Positions 1 to 11,491 of a stretch of DNA of 64,000 nucleotides are shown one piece after another; the stretch's first letter is position 1, and every line of letters begins with the position of its first letter. The DNA is taken from positions 37,901,867 to 37,965,866 of the forward strand of contig JAOWCC010001634.1 of the NCBI GenBank assembly GCA_030867875.1. The letters are read 5' to 3'. The notes below the pieces were generated by a model that worked only from the letters and a program-made list of their open reading frames with translations, had not been told where the DNA came from and did no database searches. This DNA comes from Actinernus sp. WN-2022. Taxonomy: Eukaryota; Cnidaria; Anthozoa; Actiniaria; Actinernidae. The translations under genes were made by a program, and so were the position numbers.

Positions 1-662
1 TAGGTCATTAACATACAAGTTAAATAGGACTGGTCCAAGGATTGACCCTTGGGGTACCCCGAACGTAACTTTAATTCTTCGAGATATCCTATCATCAATC
101 TGGACATACTGTGTGCGTCCAGTTAGATAGTTGACAACCCATCTCAAATAGGACTTCGAAAAGCCTTGTTTGTGTAGTTTCACCAGTACGGTTTCATAGG
201 CAACGGTGTCGAATGCCTTTGAAAAGTCTGCAAGTATCGCCATGGTAATAATAATAATAATAATAATAATATTTATTTACCCACGATAAATTTACAGCGT
301 TGCTGATGTGGTCGTGCTTATAACTACGCTATTCTACCCTAATAATAATAATAGTAATATAAAACTAATTAACTTATACTAATTAACTTATTCTATTCAG
401 TTATTTACAGTAGTTCAGTGTTTCTTTTAAGATTAATTTTAAAACTATTAAGTGATGCAGTTGACCTTAGGTCGTTACCGAGACTGGTGATCTCCCCGCG
501 TTTCATAGCACGTATAATGTCATCTCTCATGGCAAGCATGACAGTGGTAGTTGTATGGCCTTTACGATATGCACTGAGTGAGTCCTTTAACACATTTTCA
601 TCAGATAGGAAACTAGCCATTTGGCGTAACACTAGACGTTCGTATACCTTGGAGAGCAAGGT
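1..662 (-). pseudogene. Non-LTR retrotransposon reverse transcriptase remnant, split (486-662 and 1-241)
   Basis: On the minus strand 662-486 reads KVYERLVLRQM ... MKRGEIT and, after skipping 485-242, 241-1 continues in frame with MAILADFSKAFDTV ... GVPQGSILGPVLFNLYVNDL. These are RT palm motifs A (DFSKAFD) and B (GVPQGS). The 5' part is truncated at about 662 and the rest, including the YADD box, lies off the left edge. Confidence 0.82.
242..485 (-). mobile_element. 3' end of a second LINE inserted into the RT remnant
   Basis: On the minus strand the insert encodes a LINE C-terminal tail (SLNSFKINLKRNTELL, stop), then a short 3' UTR ending in an (ATT)n microsatellite at 247-271. TGGT occurs at both junctions (243-246, 485-488) and may be the target duplication. 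It is a 5'-truncated copy of about 240 bp. Confidence 0.7.
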
Positions 663-1459
663 ATAGTATTTATTTTCGTTAATTAATTGCCATTACATAT
701 ATGCGCGTGCATCTCTTCGTATTTCATGCTTGCCTATATATATATTATTCATTACCATTGGTAACAGCACAACGGACTTTATGCATATGATTAGACTTGT
801 TCCAAGTCGAACTCGCTGAGTCACTGGGCATGGGTAAGCGATTACTGGCTCAAAAAGCGAGCGCGAGAATCGAAGCGAGAGGCGAGTTCGACTTGTTTCA
901 CTTGCAGGATATTGAATCGAGGGTTGTTTTGGCGCGAAAAAAACGTTTCAGGGGCGGAGCTTACATTTCGCGCCTTTCACAAACTCTTTCCGAGTACAAT
1001 CAAATTGTGAATACCACATCTACGGTCGACTGACTTGACACGTCAACATACAATGCCTAAAGAATTGACGCTTTGTGACGTCATAAGCCACGCCTCCGGT
1101 TGAAAAATCAACCGGTAAATTTGGCGCGCTGCAAGTGGGAAAAGTCCTTCGTGCGGGGGCTAAGAAGGACTTTGATAAAGTCTAGCATATGATAGCCTGG
1201 CGACTTACGAGATAATTTAAAAAGATCGGAAAAACAGTACCCTCGGAACCAGAGGCACAAGGTGTTTGGCGCGAGACGGTTTGTTTGCATTGAGGGCAGC
1301 AAAACAGCAAACAAGAATAATATTCGGCTCATTTTTGCTACTTGATAAATGCCGAATCAACTGGTGGTACAAACAATCGGGTCCACATGCTGCTGTTTCA
1401 AAAACGGATGAAAAACGATAAAAAGCCTTAAAGTGCCTATGAACAATATTTTTTTAATT
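663..1459. other. No recognisable gene
   Basis: Several short ORFs only, without domain motifs or splice support. Nothing is assigned. The stretch 1080-1340 is relatively GC-rich but carries no clear repeat structure. Confidence 0.5.
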
Positions 1460-1861
1460 TTAGATATCAATTCTAAATCAAGTGAATAGTAGAATGGTAA
1501 AATATATTTTGCTTTGAATGCTGTGCCGCTGAGTGACGGGGTTTTAATATCCAAAATGCTAATTACATGACGTCAGGGGAGGTATCTGCAATCACTTCTT
1601 AGTGGTTGTGAATGGGCGTTTCTAGTGATATAGGAAAACAAATTTCTAACATCATTTTATTTCAACCATGGCTATAACACTGATAATTTGAAAAATTTGT
1701 TTAATTGTAACAAAAAAAATTGTATAATAATTGATGCCTCCCCTGACGTCATGTAATTAGCATTGTGGATATTAAAGCCTCCTTAACTCAGCGGCACAGC
1801 ATTCAAAGCAAGATATATTGTACCATTCTACTATTCACTTGATGTAGAATTGATATCTAAA
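1460..1861. repeat. Foldback (inverted-repeat) element, ~400 bp
   Basis: Left arm 1460-1592 and right arm 1733-1861 are near-complementary (start TTAGATATCAATTC, end GAATTGATATCTAA; inner part CATGACGTCAGGGGAGG). Non-autonomous, no ORF. Confidence 0.8.
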
Positions 1862-2051
1862 AAGGTTCACTTTAAGTCTACGTGGCAAGATCGACCGAAA
1901 AGATCACTAACCATGCAGCCATGTCTTGACCGAACAGACAAGCCTCTTTTTCAATCTTGTTTGAGGAACTGTACCATCCATATGGAGGTCGAAGTATAAC
2001 GAAATATTTAGTGATCGATATTTTAAAATACTTTCTTTTTTACACTTAAAA

Positions 2052-2150
2052 GGGAGCCGGGTTAGCACCGCTTCTCTTCTCATCTCTGTGGCACGGGTTC
2101 GATTCCCGTTCGCGGCGCCGCACGTGAGTCGAGTTTGTTGTTTCTTTCTT
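2052..2150 (+). mobile_element. tRNA-derived SINE, 5' half (interrupted)
   Basis: GGGAGCCGGGTTAGCACCGC head with B box GGGTTCGATTCCC at 2096-2108, then GTGAGTCGAGTTTG. The body resumes at about 2676 with CTCCGAGGGTTTTCTCCGGG and CCTCCCTCCACAAAGCCAAC, matching the uninterrupted relative at 59455. Confidence 0.7.
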
Positions 2151-2675
2151 TGATTCACTTTCTTTATTTCTTTCTTCCTTTCTCAATTCTCTGCTTTGAA
2201 CCTAGTATTATATAATAAATTCTAACTTTTTTTGCCTTCGTATATTGGCACTACATGCTTTAATATTATGGCCGACCTACTGTTATAATTAAGTTATAGA
2301 CTGTACCAACCTAGTAAATACGGGACATCCTCTAGATTAGCCTTGTGCTAGCTATTAGGATGTCCTGTACTCATCTCTCCTGTTATTATTAAATACTACT
2401 AATTACCTCTATATTATTATTTTTGTAATTATTTATTTCATTATTATTATTATCTTGAATCTTGGTCACTCAACCGAACAACTACTTTTGTATTACAACT
2501 TAACTACTACTTTTTCATTACGTCACGTCTATAATTGTCATTTTGGTTTTATGTATATGATATATGTTTATACTGTAATTTTCTTTATTTTTCTTTCCAT
2601 TCATTAATTAGTACCTGAACTGAAGTGTTGATGAGTCAAATGAATAAAAATTCTGAAAATTCTGAAAATTCTTAG
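2151..2675 (+). mobile_element. LINE 3' UTR-like fragment inserted in the SINE
   Basis: AT-rich 525-bp stretch ending in a tandem tail of the unit TTCTGAAAA at 2650-2670, typical of 3' ends of non-LTR elements. No coding remnant is readable; it separates the SINE halves. Confidence 0.45.
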
Positions 2676-2850
2676 TACCTCTTTCCTCCGAGGGTTTTCT
2701 CCGGGTTCTCCGGTTTTCCTCCCTCCACAAAGCCAACACGCTAACTTCCAATTCATTCTGTGGTTTAGCCGGGTCCTGACTTTGTACAGCCTCTATGGTT
2801 ATTTCAGGTGTCGTTAAAATTCAGATATTTTTTCTCTCCATTCCACATTC
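2676..2850 (+). mobile_element. tRNA-derived SINE, 3' half
   Basis: CTCCGAGGGTTTTCTCC, CGGTTTTCCTCCCTCCACAA and CCAATTC-type motifs in the same order as in the SINE at 59455-59650. Confidence 0.65.
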
Positions 2851-3040
2851 CTACTTGATACTCAAACGCTCGCGCTCCACGTCGTCGATTTACCAGTTTC
2901 GGTCAGATATTTCAATTTTAAAATTACTCTGAAATTATTCTGAATGCGTTATAAGCTACCAATTGAAAACAATCGACTAAATTGTATTTTCGAGCCTTCA
3001 TCGGTGTAAACTTTTAAAGTAAACTAAAACGAGCCGGGTC

Positions 3041-3635
3041 TGTAATACGTATTCCATATACATGGTGATTACTGGACAAACAGATAGCAGTCCGTAACAA
3101 GCGAATAGCAACCCCAAGTCTCATTTACATACATGAGGATTTGAATTAATCAAACGTTTTAAATCTACAAGAAATCCTAACCCATACTACAAACCTAACC
3201 CTAACTGGTCAGTAAACCTAAGTTCCCAGGTTATTGACGAGGTTATACTGTTAATTTGGGGCTGGGGTTCACAGGTAAAGAAGAGAAGATAAATGAGTGG
3301 AAATTTTTGTGAGTTTACTGTAATTTAAACCCATAACGCTTGAGCCGGCCTGTACCGCTCGAGACGAGCCACAGCATTGGCTTACGCAACAATAGAAAAC
3401 ACCCTTTAGAACGTGCAGTACAAAAGCAGAGCTACAGTGTAATGGCGTACAATCAGAATACAGGTTTCGAGCGGTACTGTATTACTCTAACCTTTTGCAT
3501 TTAAACTAAACAACCTTTCACGCTCGGTTTGTGGCAATTCTTTATGACATAAATATAATCTGTCAGTCAAAATCGGGACCACTCTTCGCTTGTCAATCTG
3601 CTTGTCCAGTAATCACCATATATGGTATTACAGCA
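3041..3635. repeat. Short terminal-inverted-repeat element
   Basis: Ends are inverted copies over about 45 bp (ATGGTGATTACTGGACAA at 3061 and TTGTCCAGTAATCACCAT at 3602). Interior has no ORF; ~595 bp MITE-like element. Confidence 0.72.
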
Positions 3636-3787
3636 CGCGCGATGTTTTAAAAACAGCAAAATTGCGCGCGTAAAAGCGTAAGTTAAGCTAAATTCCATAT
3701 TCATGATTGGAACCAGAAAAACATCGGCAGTTTTCGGGTGCAGAAAACAGAGAGCGCGATTCCTAAATAGGTAATTCAAGTTTTTTT

Positions 3788-4050
3788 AATGAAAAATTTC
3801 GATATCTACTTAAAAGAGCAAGTTGCCGAAAGGAACACCTCAAATTTAGTCAAAATTTCCAATTTGAACGTAACAGACTGTTATATTTGCAGGCCTTTGT
3901 TGCGCACTTCACTTGACCTTTATATGTCTTCGTTTCGGCTTCAAAAGTTATAACGTTCACATTTGAGATTTTGACTAATTTTGAGGAACTATTTTCAGCA
4001 ATGTTGGTAGTTTTGCTGTTATATTAAAGTAGATATGAAAATCGAAATAT
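3788..4050. repeat. Degenerate foldback element
   Basis: Left arm 3788-3905 and right arm 3940-4050 are imperfect inverted copies (e.g. CTCAAATTTAGTCAAAATTT against GATTTTGACTAATTTTGAGG). A related arm occurs at 52340-52440 in the SMIM4 intron. Confidence 0.65.
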
Positions 4051-4901
4051 TGAAAAACATCTTGCATTGGCCTACTAGAGGGTTGTCCCTATTTCCTCTG
4101 GCGACTTAAGTTCTCCTCATAAGGTATTCCGACGGTAACGCTTGTCCTCTAAGAATATTAATGTCAAAGAAAGTCACTTCTTTGTATACGCCTTTATTGG
4201 TCATTTCGTTTTGGATCCCAAATATAGTTCAACTACAATTCTATAAGGAGACAATACGATATTTCGTTTTGCTCTCTATTTTTTAGGTATATATTTACAA
4301 ATAAATTATTGTTGTTCTTTTTGCTTATTACTTTTTCCTGGAAGTAAGAAACGTAAAAACAGCTCGATTCCACAGAGTTCTAAAAACAATTTTATGACGC
4401 CATTCTGTCCCGGCTGGGAGCAAAGCTCTCTCATGCCAGCAACATAATCTCGTACCCAGAGCCTTCGTTTTAACTGGTCAGTTGGAGAAAAGGGGAAGGA
4501 GAGCCTCACACAGCGGTCAAATGTCTGCGCGTGCGTATTACGGTCAGTCTGGTGGGCGGCTGCGCGAATTTCCCGCACAAAATTTACCTTAAAACATATT
4601 ACAGTGAACTTCTAGCCCCAAAAGTTAAGAAAAATACGTCAAAGTTAACTGAGCTTTCTATTTTCACAGTCGACGGGAAATGGAACAAACTTCAAACTGT
4701 GAGTTTACCAAATGTTTTCGTAATTTACCAAAAAAGTTTCAAGGTTTGAAAACGGGTGTGTGAACAGTGACGGCCGCCGGCTCGCTTTGAATTTGTTTTG
4801 GAATATGTTGTTGTTGCAAGACTTTTGACGCATGCGCACACGTTTGACCGCTGTGTGGGAGAGCCTGAGCAACGCAACTGCAGATAGTTGAATAGTCCAA
4901 T

Positions 4902-5161
4902 AGAGGTAATCGGCTAACGCTGTTGCCACCCAATTCAGATCATGTAATGTAAACATATGCTACTCTGGGGAATTATTCCTTTTTCATTCTAATCATAATG
5001 CAGTCATGCCTATCTGAATAAAATTAATTTTCAAAGAGTCAATTCTCCAGAGTAATGTGTGTTTATATCACATGATCTGAATTGGGTGGCAACAGAGTTA
5101 GCCGATTACCTCTAACAGATCATGTGACGTAAACACACATTACTCTGGAGAATTGACTCCA
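4902..5161. repeat. Foldback element with an extra third arm
   Basis: AGAGGTAATCGGCTAAC at 4902 is inverted at 5097-5115; the arms continue through GCCACCCAATTCAGATCATG. A third partial copy in the left-arm orientation follows at 5118-5161. Confidence 0.75.
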
Positions 5162-6510
5162 GACTCCAAATTAAGAGTTCCGAGACTTTGTGATTTTAAT
5201 ATCATACGTCCAAGTTTTGCCGTATACTTTGTAGCAGAAAATCCCCAAATTTAGATATACCAAATACCCATCTTTTAATGTAAAACACCTAGTCAATTTA
5301 GAAACCCTTACAGATACCAGTCTACCTAAAACGCCTGTCCGACCCTGTCTAGTTGCCCTTTTATTTGGGACACCACAATATATTTGGACGAGGGAGACGT
5401 CCTCGCTCCATTCCTCGCTCCATTCCTACTCGTCTGAAATTCATTCGCGAGCGGAAAACGTCCACGAAAGTGAGAAAAACCACTAGAAACGCCTGCATTG
5501 CAGGATACCCTCCAATCGGACGTTCGTTACTTTTTCTTTGCTTCGTCTCGCAGTCCTTTGAGTTCGTTGAAGAAAGGCAGCTTGTCGCTTGCACGGGGGT
5601 AAGTCATCGTGCGACCGGAGGTAGAAGGCATAACATACACAACCTGTAGGACATTAAATTTGCGATAAAATAACTAATCAAGTGAGATTTTCCAATCCTT
5701 TGGGGTTCTAATTCTATACGTACTAGCTTCGAGTAGGCAAGTTAAAGCGGATTTCGTATGAGTGGGAAGGTATATTTCTGAAGGCAGTGAGTGAGTCTTG
5801 CCCAAGGCGTATCCATGTATCCGCCTTTGAAGTGATGTTTTGAAAAAAATGTGGGGTATTTTGTAGTTGTACAAGATATTGACTTGAGATCACCAACAGT
5901 GCTAGCTAGTGTTGCTAAAATTAAAGCTAAGTGAACAATTTATTTTATGGTAGTAGTCGTGTACTTACCACGTTGGTTCCCGGTATACAGTTTGGTTGAC
6001 TACCTATTGCACACTTAGAGCCGGAGAATATCTCATATATACCTGATGCAAGAGGTAGAAACTCCATCAAATTGTAAACCAGTAAGGCCATCAGCAAGTA
6101 AGTTTAATAATAGTATTGTGTTACTTATGATATTAACTATACAGATTATTGACTGTTGCTGTAGTAATGGTCCATACTCTAAAATCCTAACAGCCAATCA
6201 GAACACTGAATTTAATGTCGACGAGTGTCTATCTATAATAAAGAATAAATACTTTTTCTCGAATTTTGGGTCTCTATCATTCAGCTTAGAAAGTAACGAC
6301 ACACTTAATCATGACTACCGGTATATGACTGACATGTGACATACTGATTATAATTATTATTCTAAGTTTGTTATTATATGTCATTTTAACATAATTTTAA
6401 GTGGGGTTGGTTAAGGTGGCTGCTATGAGATTTTTTACAACAAAACTACATTATTGTACGAATAGACTGCATGCATGCATGTGCATTAATATTTTCAACA
6501 TTTAAATTAC
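5162..6510. other. No recognisable gene; presumed TDG intron
   Basis: Short ORFs only (e.g. 6046-6339 plus, 97 codons, with a hydrophobic stretch) and no family I recognise. Lies 3' of TDG exon 5 on the minus strand, so probably intronic. Confidence 0.4.
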
Positions 6511-6597
6511 ATACCTTTTCCATTAAAACAAGCTACCAACGGCTTAAGTGATTTGACTTTTTCTATTAATGCCTCTATGCCATCCTTAATTTCTTTC
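6511..6597 (-). CDS. TDG: TDG coding exon 5
   Basis: 87 nt: acceptor CTATAATAG, then G completing the Arg codon, [19 protein letters not shown] and LVACFNGKG, ending with AT of an Ile/Met codon before GTAATT. Matches the KEI..GG..L..KL...P.IAVFNGKG helix-strand segment of TDG. No further TDG exon could be recognised between 1 and 6505. Confidence 0.88.
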
Positions 6598-9500
6598 CTA
6601 TTATAGAAATAATCAAAGAATGAACAAAAGTCTCCTTCACAGCCTTTCTTGAAATAGAGTTGTCACATAATGCTATGCCCCCACTAAACGGCTACAGTTG
6701 AACCACTTGTATTAAGCGACCACCCTCGGGTCCAGGAAAAGTGGTTGCTTACAAGAGTAGCCATCACAGGAAGCCCAAACTTTAGTAATATGATATCGGG
6801 TCTCTAGGTACAGGGAATCTCAATGCAACAGATTTTATCATTACAGTTTCTTTATCAAGTTATGGTTTTGTAATGCTCCAACCTCAAAACCTTCATAAGT
6901 TGGCAAACGTTTCAGCGAACATGAACGTCAACAGATAAACGGGGCTTGATGAGTGTCAAAATGTTGTATTTGTTGAAAATACATTACTTGACCTCCGGGG
7001 TGGTCGCTTATCAGAGGTGAAATACCACAGGCTGCCCAGACTCGCCATATATTTCCCGCTTATTAGTCTGTTGGGTTACCTGTGGTATGTTCCATAAAAG
7101 CGATCTCATGCCATCAATCAATCAATGAATCAATGACCTTTATTTATCCACGATAAAGTTTAAAGCTTGGAGCTTGTGGGGTCGTCTCGGAAGAGTTTAT
7201 ATAATTGCTCCTTGTGAATTCCCTTTGGGTCAGGCTAATGTGCGAGCCAGCGAGCCATGCGAGCCACGATGTGAGCCATGCGAGCCATGCGAGCCAGCCC
7301 ATTTTTGGGGTTTCCAATTGGCGACCACAATATTTTGAACTGAAATATTTCGCTTGAAGTGGCGGGCCCTCGCGAAACTAGTGTGCTGCCTTGTCTTTTT
7401 TCTTCGGAAGGGGAGCAGAGGAAATGAAAACTCGTAAAATCGCTTCATATCAACCCTGTTACCACACAGACAGCAAGTAATACAGTATGGAAGCAAGGTG
7501 AAGGCATTTTATTCATTAATTATTTCGTATTTCTAGTTCGTTGAAATTCTCATACACACGCTGTCAGTATTAGCTATATATTAGAGCTTGGGCTGCCTGT
7601 CGAACTTCTCATGTGCCGAATCTAATGTTTGTATTAAGTACATGAAAAGTTCGACGTATGAATCAATTAAGTTCGACAGATTTGTATTAGATTCGACTCG
7701 TCGTTTTACGCGACTGGGCCAGTCGAATAAAACGACACAAGTTTGACGCTGATTCAAACGCCGAACTTCTCATGTGCCGAATCTAATGCATAAATTATGT
7801 AATACCCACAATTCTACACTTTCGGGCTAAATGTCATGCGCAGACGTTAACTCAGACACGGATGGCGGGAAAACAGCACGGGGAAAGTACCGCTGGATCC
7901 TGACGCAAGTGAAAATGCAAGTACACTTCTTTTTAGGATGCCTCCAGTACTTCTGTATGAAGTGTTCAGTATTCGAAATCGATGAAGACATTACTGCAAA
8001 CCTTATGCTGGCGACAAAACGACACGAATTCTCATGTTCGTGCAGAAACAAATCACTCCTGGGAAACTGGATCCCTCGAAGAGAAAACGTGACGAAAAGT
8101 TATTGGCAATGGTATCATTAGTCGTTGTCTTTGAAAATAAAAGGATCCTCTGATTCACAGAATGCTCTTTGTCCGTCATATCATGAGACATGAGTGACTT
8201 TGGTCGCCAACCACCGATTTCATGTAAACATTCACCAAGTTAGCAATTAGATTCGACTCCATTAAATTCGACGTTTGAATCGAACGTCGCATTTAATTAT
8301 TTGAGTCGACCCAAATAGGTATTAGATTCGGCACATGAGAAGTTCGACGTTTTTTTTTAGTATAAATAGACTCAGCTTGTAAATTAGCTCACTTTTTAAC
8401 TTTTTAACTGATGAAGGCCGAAGTGCCGAAACGTTTTTAATATATTTTTTATAAAGACAACACTGTTGTCTTTCTTTCTATATTCTACATATATATTATA
8501 TATATATACAGTCGATGCCAAAAAGGTTGTCCAGCAGAACATAATATAATACTATAATATCCATTGTTTTGGCCTATTGTCTAGGCCAAAACAATAGGCC
8601 AAAACAATGGATATTAAAGTATTATGTTATGTTCTGCTGGACAACCTTTTTGGCATCGACTGTATATATCTAGCATGTTTTCACAAAAGGAGCCTTGGAA
8701 ACTAACACCCCCTTTTGTGAAAACATGCTAGATCTTGTGTGCCTTTAAGCTTTAAAAGCCAGTAACTCGTGTTTTTGCCGTTTTCTTGAAAGGGCAAATG
8801 ACAGTTGAAGACTTTTCTGGCCTTTCTATCCCATAATTGACTTGACTTAGATCCATCCCATAATTTCTTTATTTGAGACCTAGAGGTTATGCTTAGGTTA
8901 GAAAAAGGCCATTTTCTGGTATTGTTACTCAAAATACAGCAAACTTCCATCAATTAAACGCAATCTACATTAAGAGAACGTTGTATTGCCGTATAGTGCA
9001 TCGAAGTCCATTAAAAGTCCGAGAAATGGCGCCACTTTGAAGATTTTAGAGTACACAAGTAACTTTGAGAGATTAAGGTTAGGTTACAAAAAACACATCT
9101 TCGGGTTTTCTACTCCAAATACGGCAAACTGGCACGCTAATCTTAAAGTACTGGAAGCGACCGTTGTTTTGACGTGTAGTACATCGAAATCCATTAAAAG
9201 TTCGAGAAATGGCGCCACTTTGAAGATTTTAGGGTACACAAGTAACTTTTAGAGATTAAGGTTAGGTTACAAAAAACACATCTTCGGGTTTTCTACTCCA
9301 AATACGGCAAAACTGGCACACCAGTCTTAAAGTACTGGAAGAGGCCGTTGTTTTGACGTGTAGTACATCGAAAACCATTAAAAGCTCGAGTTATTCGCGA
9401 AAATGTGTGAACTAGTCCTCCACACCCCCCCCCCCCCCCCCCCCCCCAAATACCATAACAGAGATCAATTATGGGTTAGAAAGGCCTGAAAAGTCTTTAA

Positions 9501-11456
9501 CTACCATTTGCCCTTTTAAGAAAACGGCAAAAACACGAGTAACTGGCTTTTAAAGCTTAAAGGCACACAAGATCTAGCATGTTTTCACAAAAGGAGCCTT
9601 GGAACCTAACACCCCCTTTTGTGAAAACATGCTAGATATATATATATATATATATATACAGAGAAGTACAAAACTTTGAACCCCCACACCTCAACTATAT
9701 AACTATATCGGGTGCATTATGGGTAGGAGTAAAGTCATTAAAATGCAACTACAGCCGATATCCGCGCGCGTTTGCAAATCGTCATAGCGAAGACTTATGC
9801 AGTTGATTTAAAGTTCAAGATTTCATCTAGAATACAACATTTTTACTCGGGACAGGCAGGAAAGCTTAAAGTAACCTGAGTATTGAAATGCACTCTATAT
9901 ATTTACTGTTAGATCGAATATTTGCAAAACAGAACATATCCCTGGTCGGCGGAAAGAGAACGGGAAATGATCATGCCGAAGTTTCAGGTTCGAAGCGTGA
10001 ATTCAGAACTATTTGTGAAGCTGTTAGATCTTCGGATGACCTAAAATATTGAGATAACCCATGAAGAGGAGACATGATTACACCTGATCTGTGGGTTCAG
10101 GGCCAATATCAATTCGTTTGAAACTTTGACATTCTACATTTGTTGTCAGTGATTCTAGGGTTAGGGTTAGGTTAAACTGAGAGCGATGAAAAAATTCAGC
10201 TCGATATCAGCGCAGTTATTCCGTTCTCTGTCTTCTACTTCTGTGAAGACTGAACTGATCAGTGTTATTAGACTGATATAACGTATCAAAGGGCAGAATG
10301 AAAGGATTCATATGTACTGACCGGAGCTGACAGGATGAACAGACTGCACATTTAGAGCCTGGCTTATAGTTGGAAAACGTATCGACAAACCAAAATAGAC
10401 ACTTTATAGTGTAACGTAAGGAAACCTCTTACAGTTTGAACATCGAATCGTTTTCTTTAACTGATGTGTGTAATGTTTAATTTTAGCTGATCCCGATGAG
10501 ACGAAATTCACAATCTGCGAAAAAAACTGCTGTTGTTTGGAGCTGCAATATAATTACAAAATGAAACTTCGAAAATTAAATATTCAAAAGTTTGTCGCGG
10601 CTCGTTATCTACGAAATTAGGAAACTAGGATTCACAATAAAGTGATGTTGTTAAATGGGACCACATTTAACATTTTTGGTTTAATGACGAAGCTATAATA
10701 AACAGTTTCGTCACAATTATGAGATTTAAATAGCATACAAAATACATTTTAAGAATGAAAGAAAACTGTGCAACAATAATATGAACATTCAGCGATGCGA
10801 ATCCAAGAATTATCGAACGTACCTTTCATAAAAGCATTTACTAAAAAAAAATACCATAAAAACAGGATCCCTCCGAACCTTGAATAAAACTGGATAAGAG
10901 AATTTCAAGAGGAATAGCTAAGAGTTTATTAGAATTTTTTAGAATCGTTTAATACCATAAAATATGGCAATGATATGGGGTACGTTAAAATTTCTATCCG
11001 TTTCTTAATCAAAATAATTAAATGTTTTATGAACTTGTTGTCAATAAATTTATGAAATTGTGTAAATTTTTAAGCTATTTTAATGTCTTCAATTTTCCGC
11101 GAAACAGTTTCAAAAATAGCGTTGAATGAAATTCGGCATTATAGTTCCGTCCGCGTTACGTTCTTCTGAACGTAAACATTAATTTATAATATAAAATCAG
11201 GAAAAATATTTGTCCAAACAGTAAATAGAGAGTGCATTTACTTTACTTTAAACTTTCCTGCCTGTTCCGAGTAAAATGTTGTATTCTAGATAAATTATTC
11301 AACTTTAAATCAACTACGCAAGTCTTCGCTATGATGATTTGCAAACGCGCGCAGATATTTGGCTGTAGTTGAATTTTAATGAACTTACTCCTACCCATAA
11401 TGCACCCGATATAGTTATATAGTCGAGGTGCGGGGGGTCAAAGTTTTTGCACTTCG

Positions 11457-11491
<35 letters not shown>

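Noticed and set aside
6046..6339. 97-codon ORF with hydrophobic stretch as a small secreted or membrane protein
   Set aside because: No homologue recognised, no conserved neighbours, and it lies on the opposite strand of a TDG intron.
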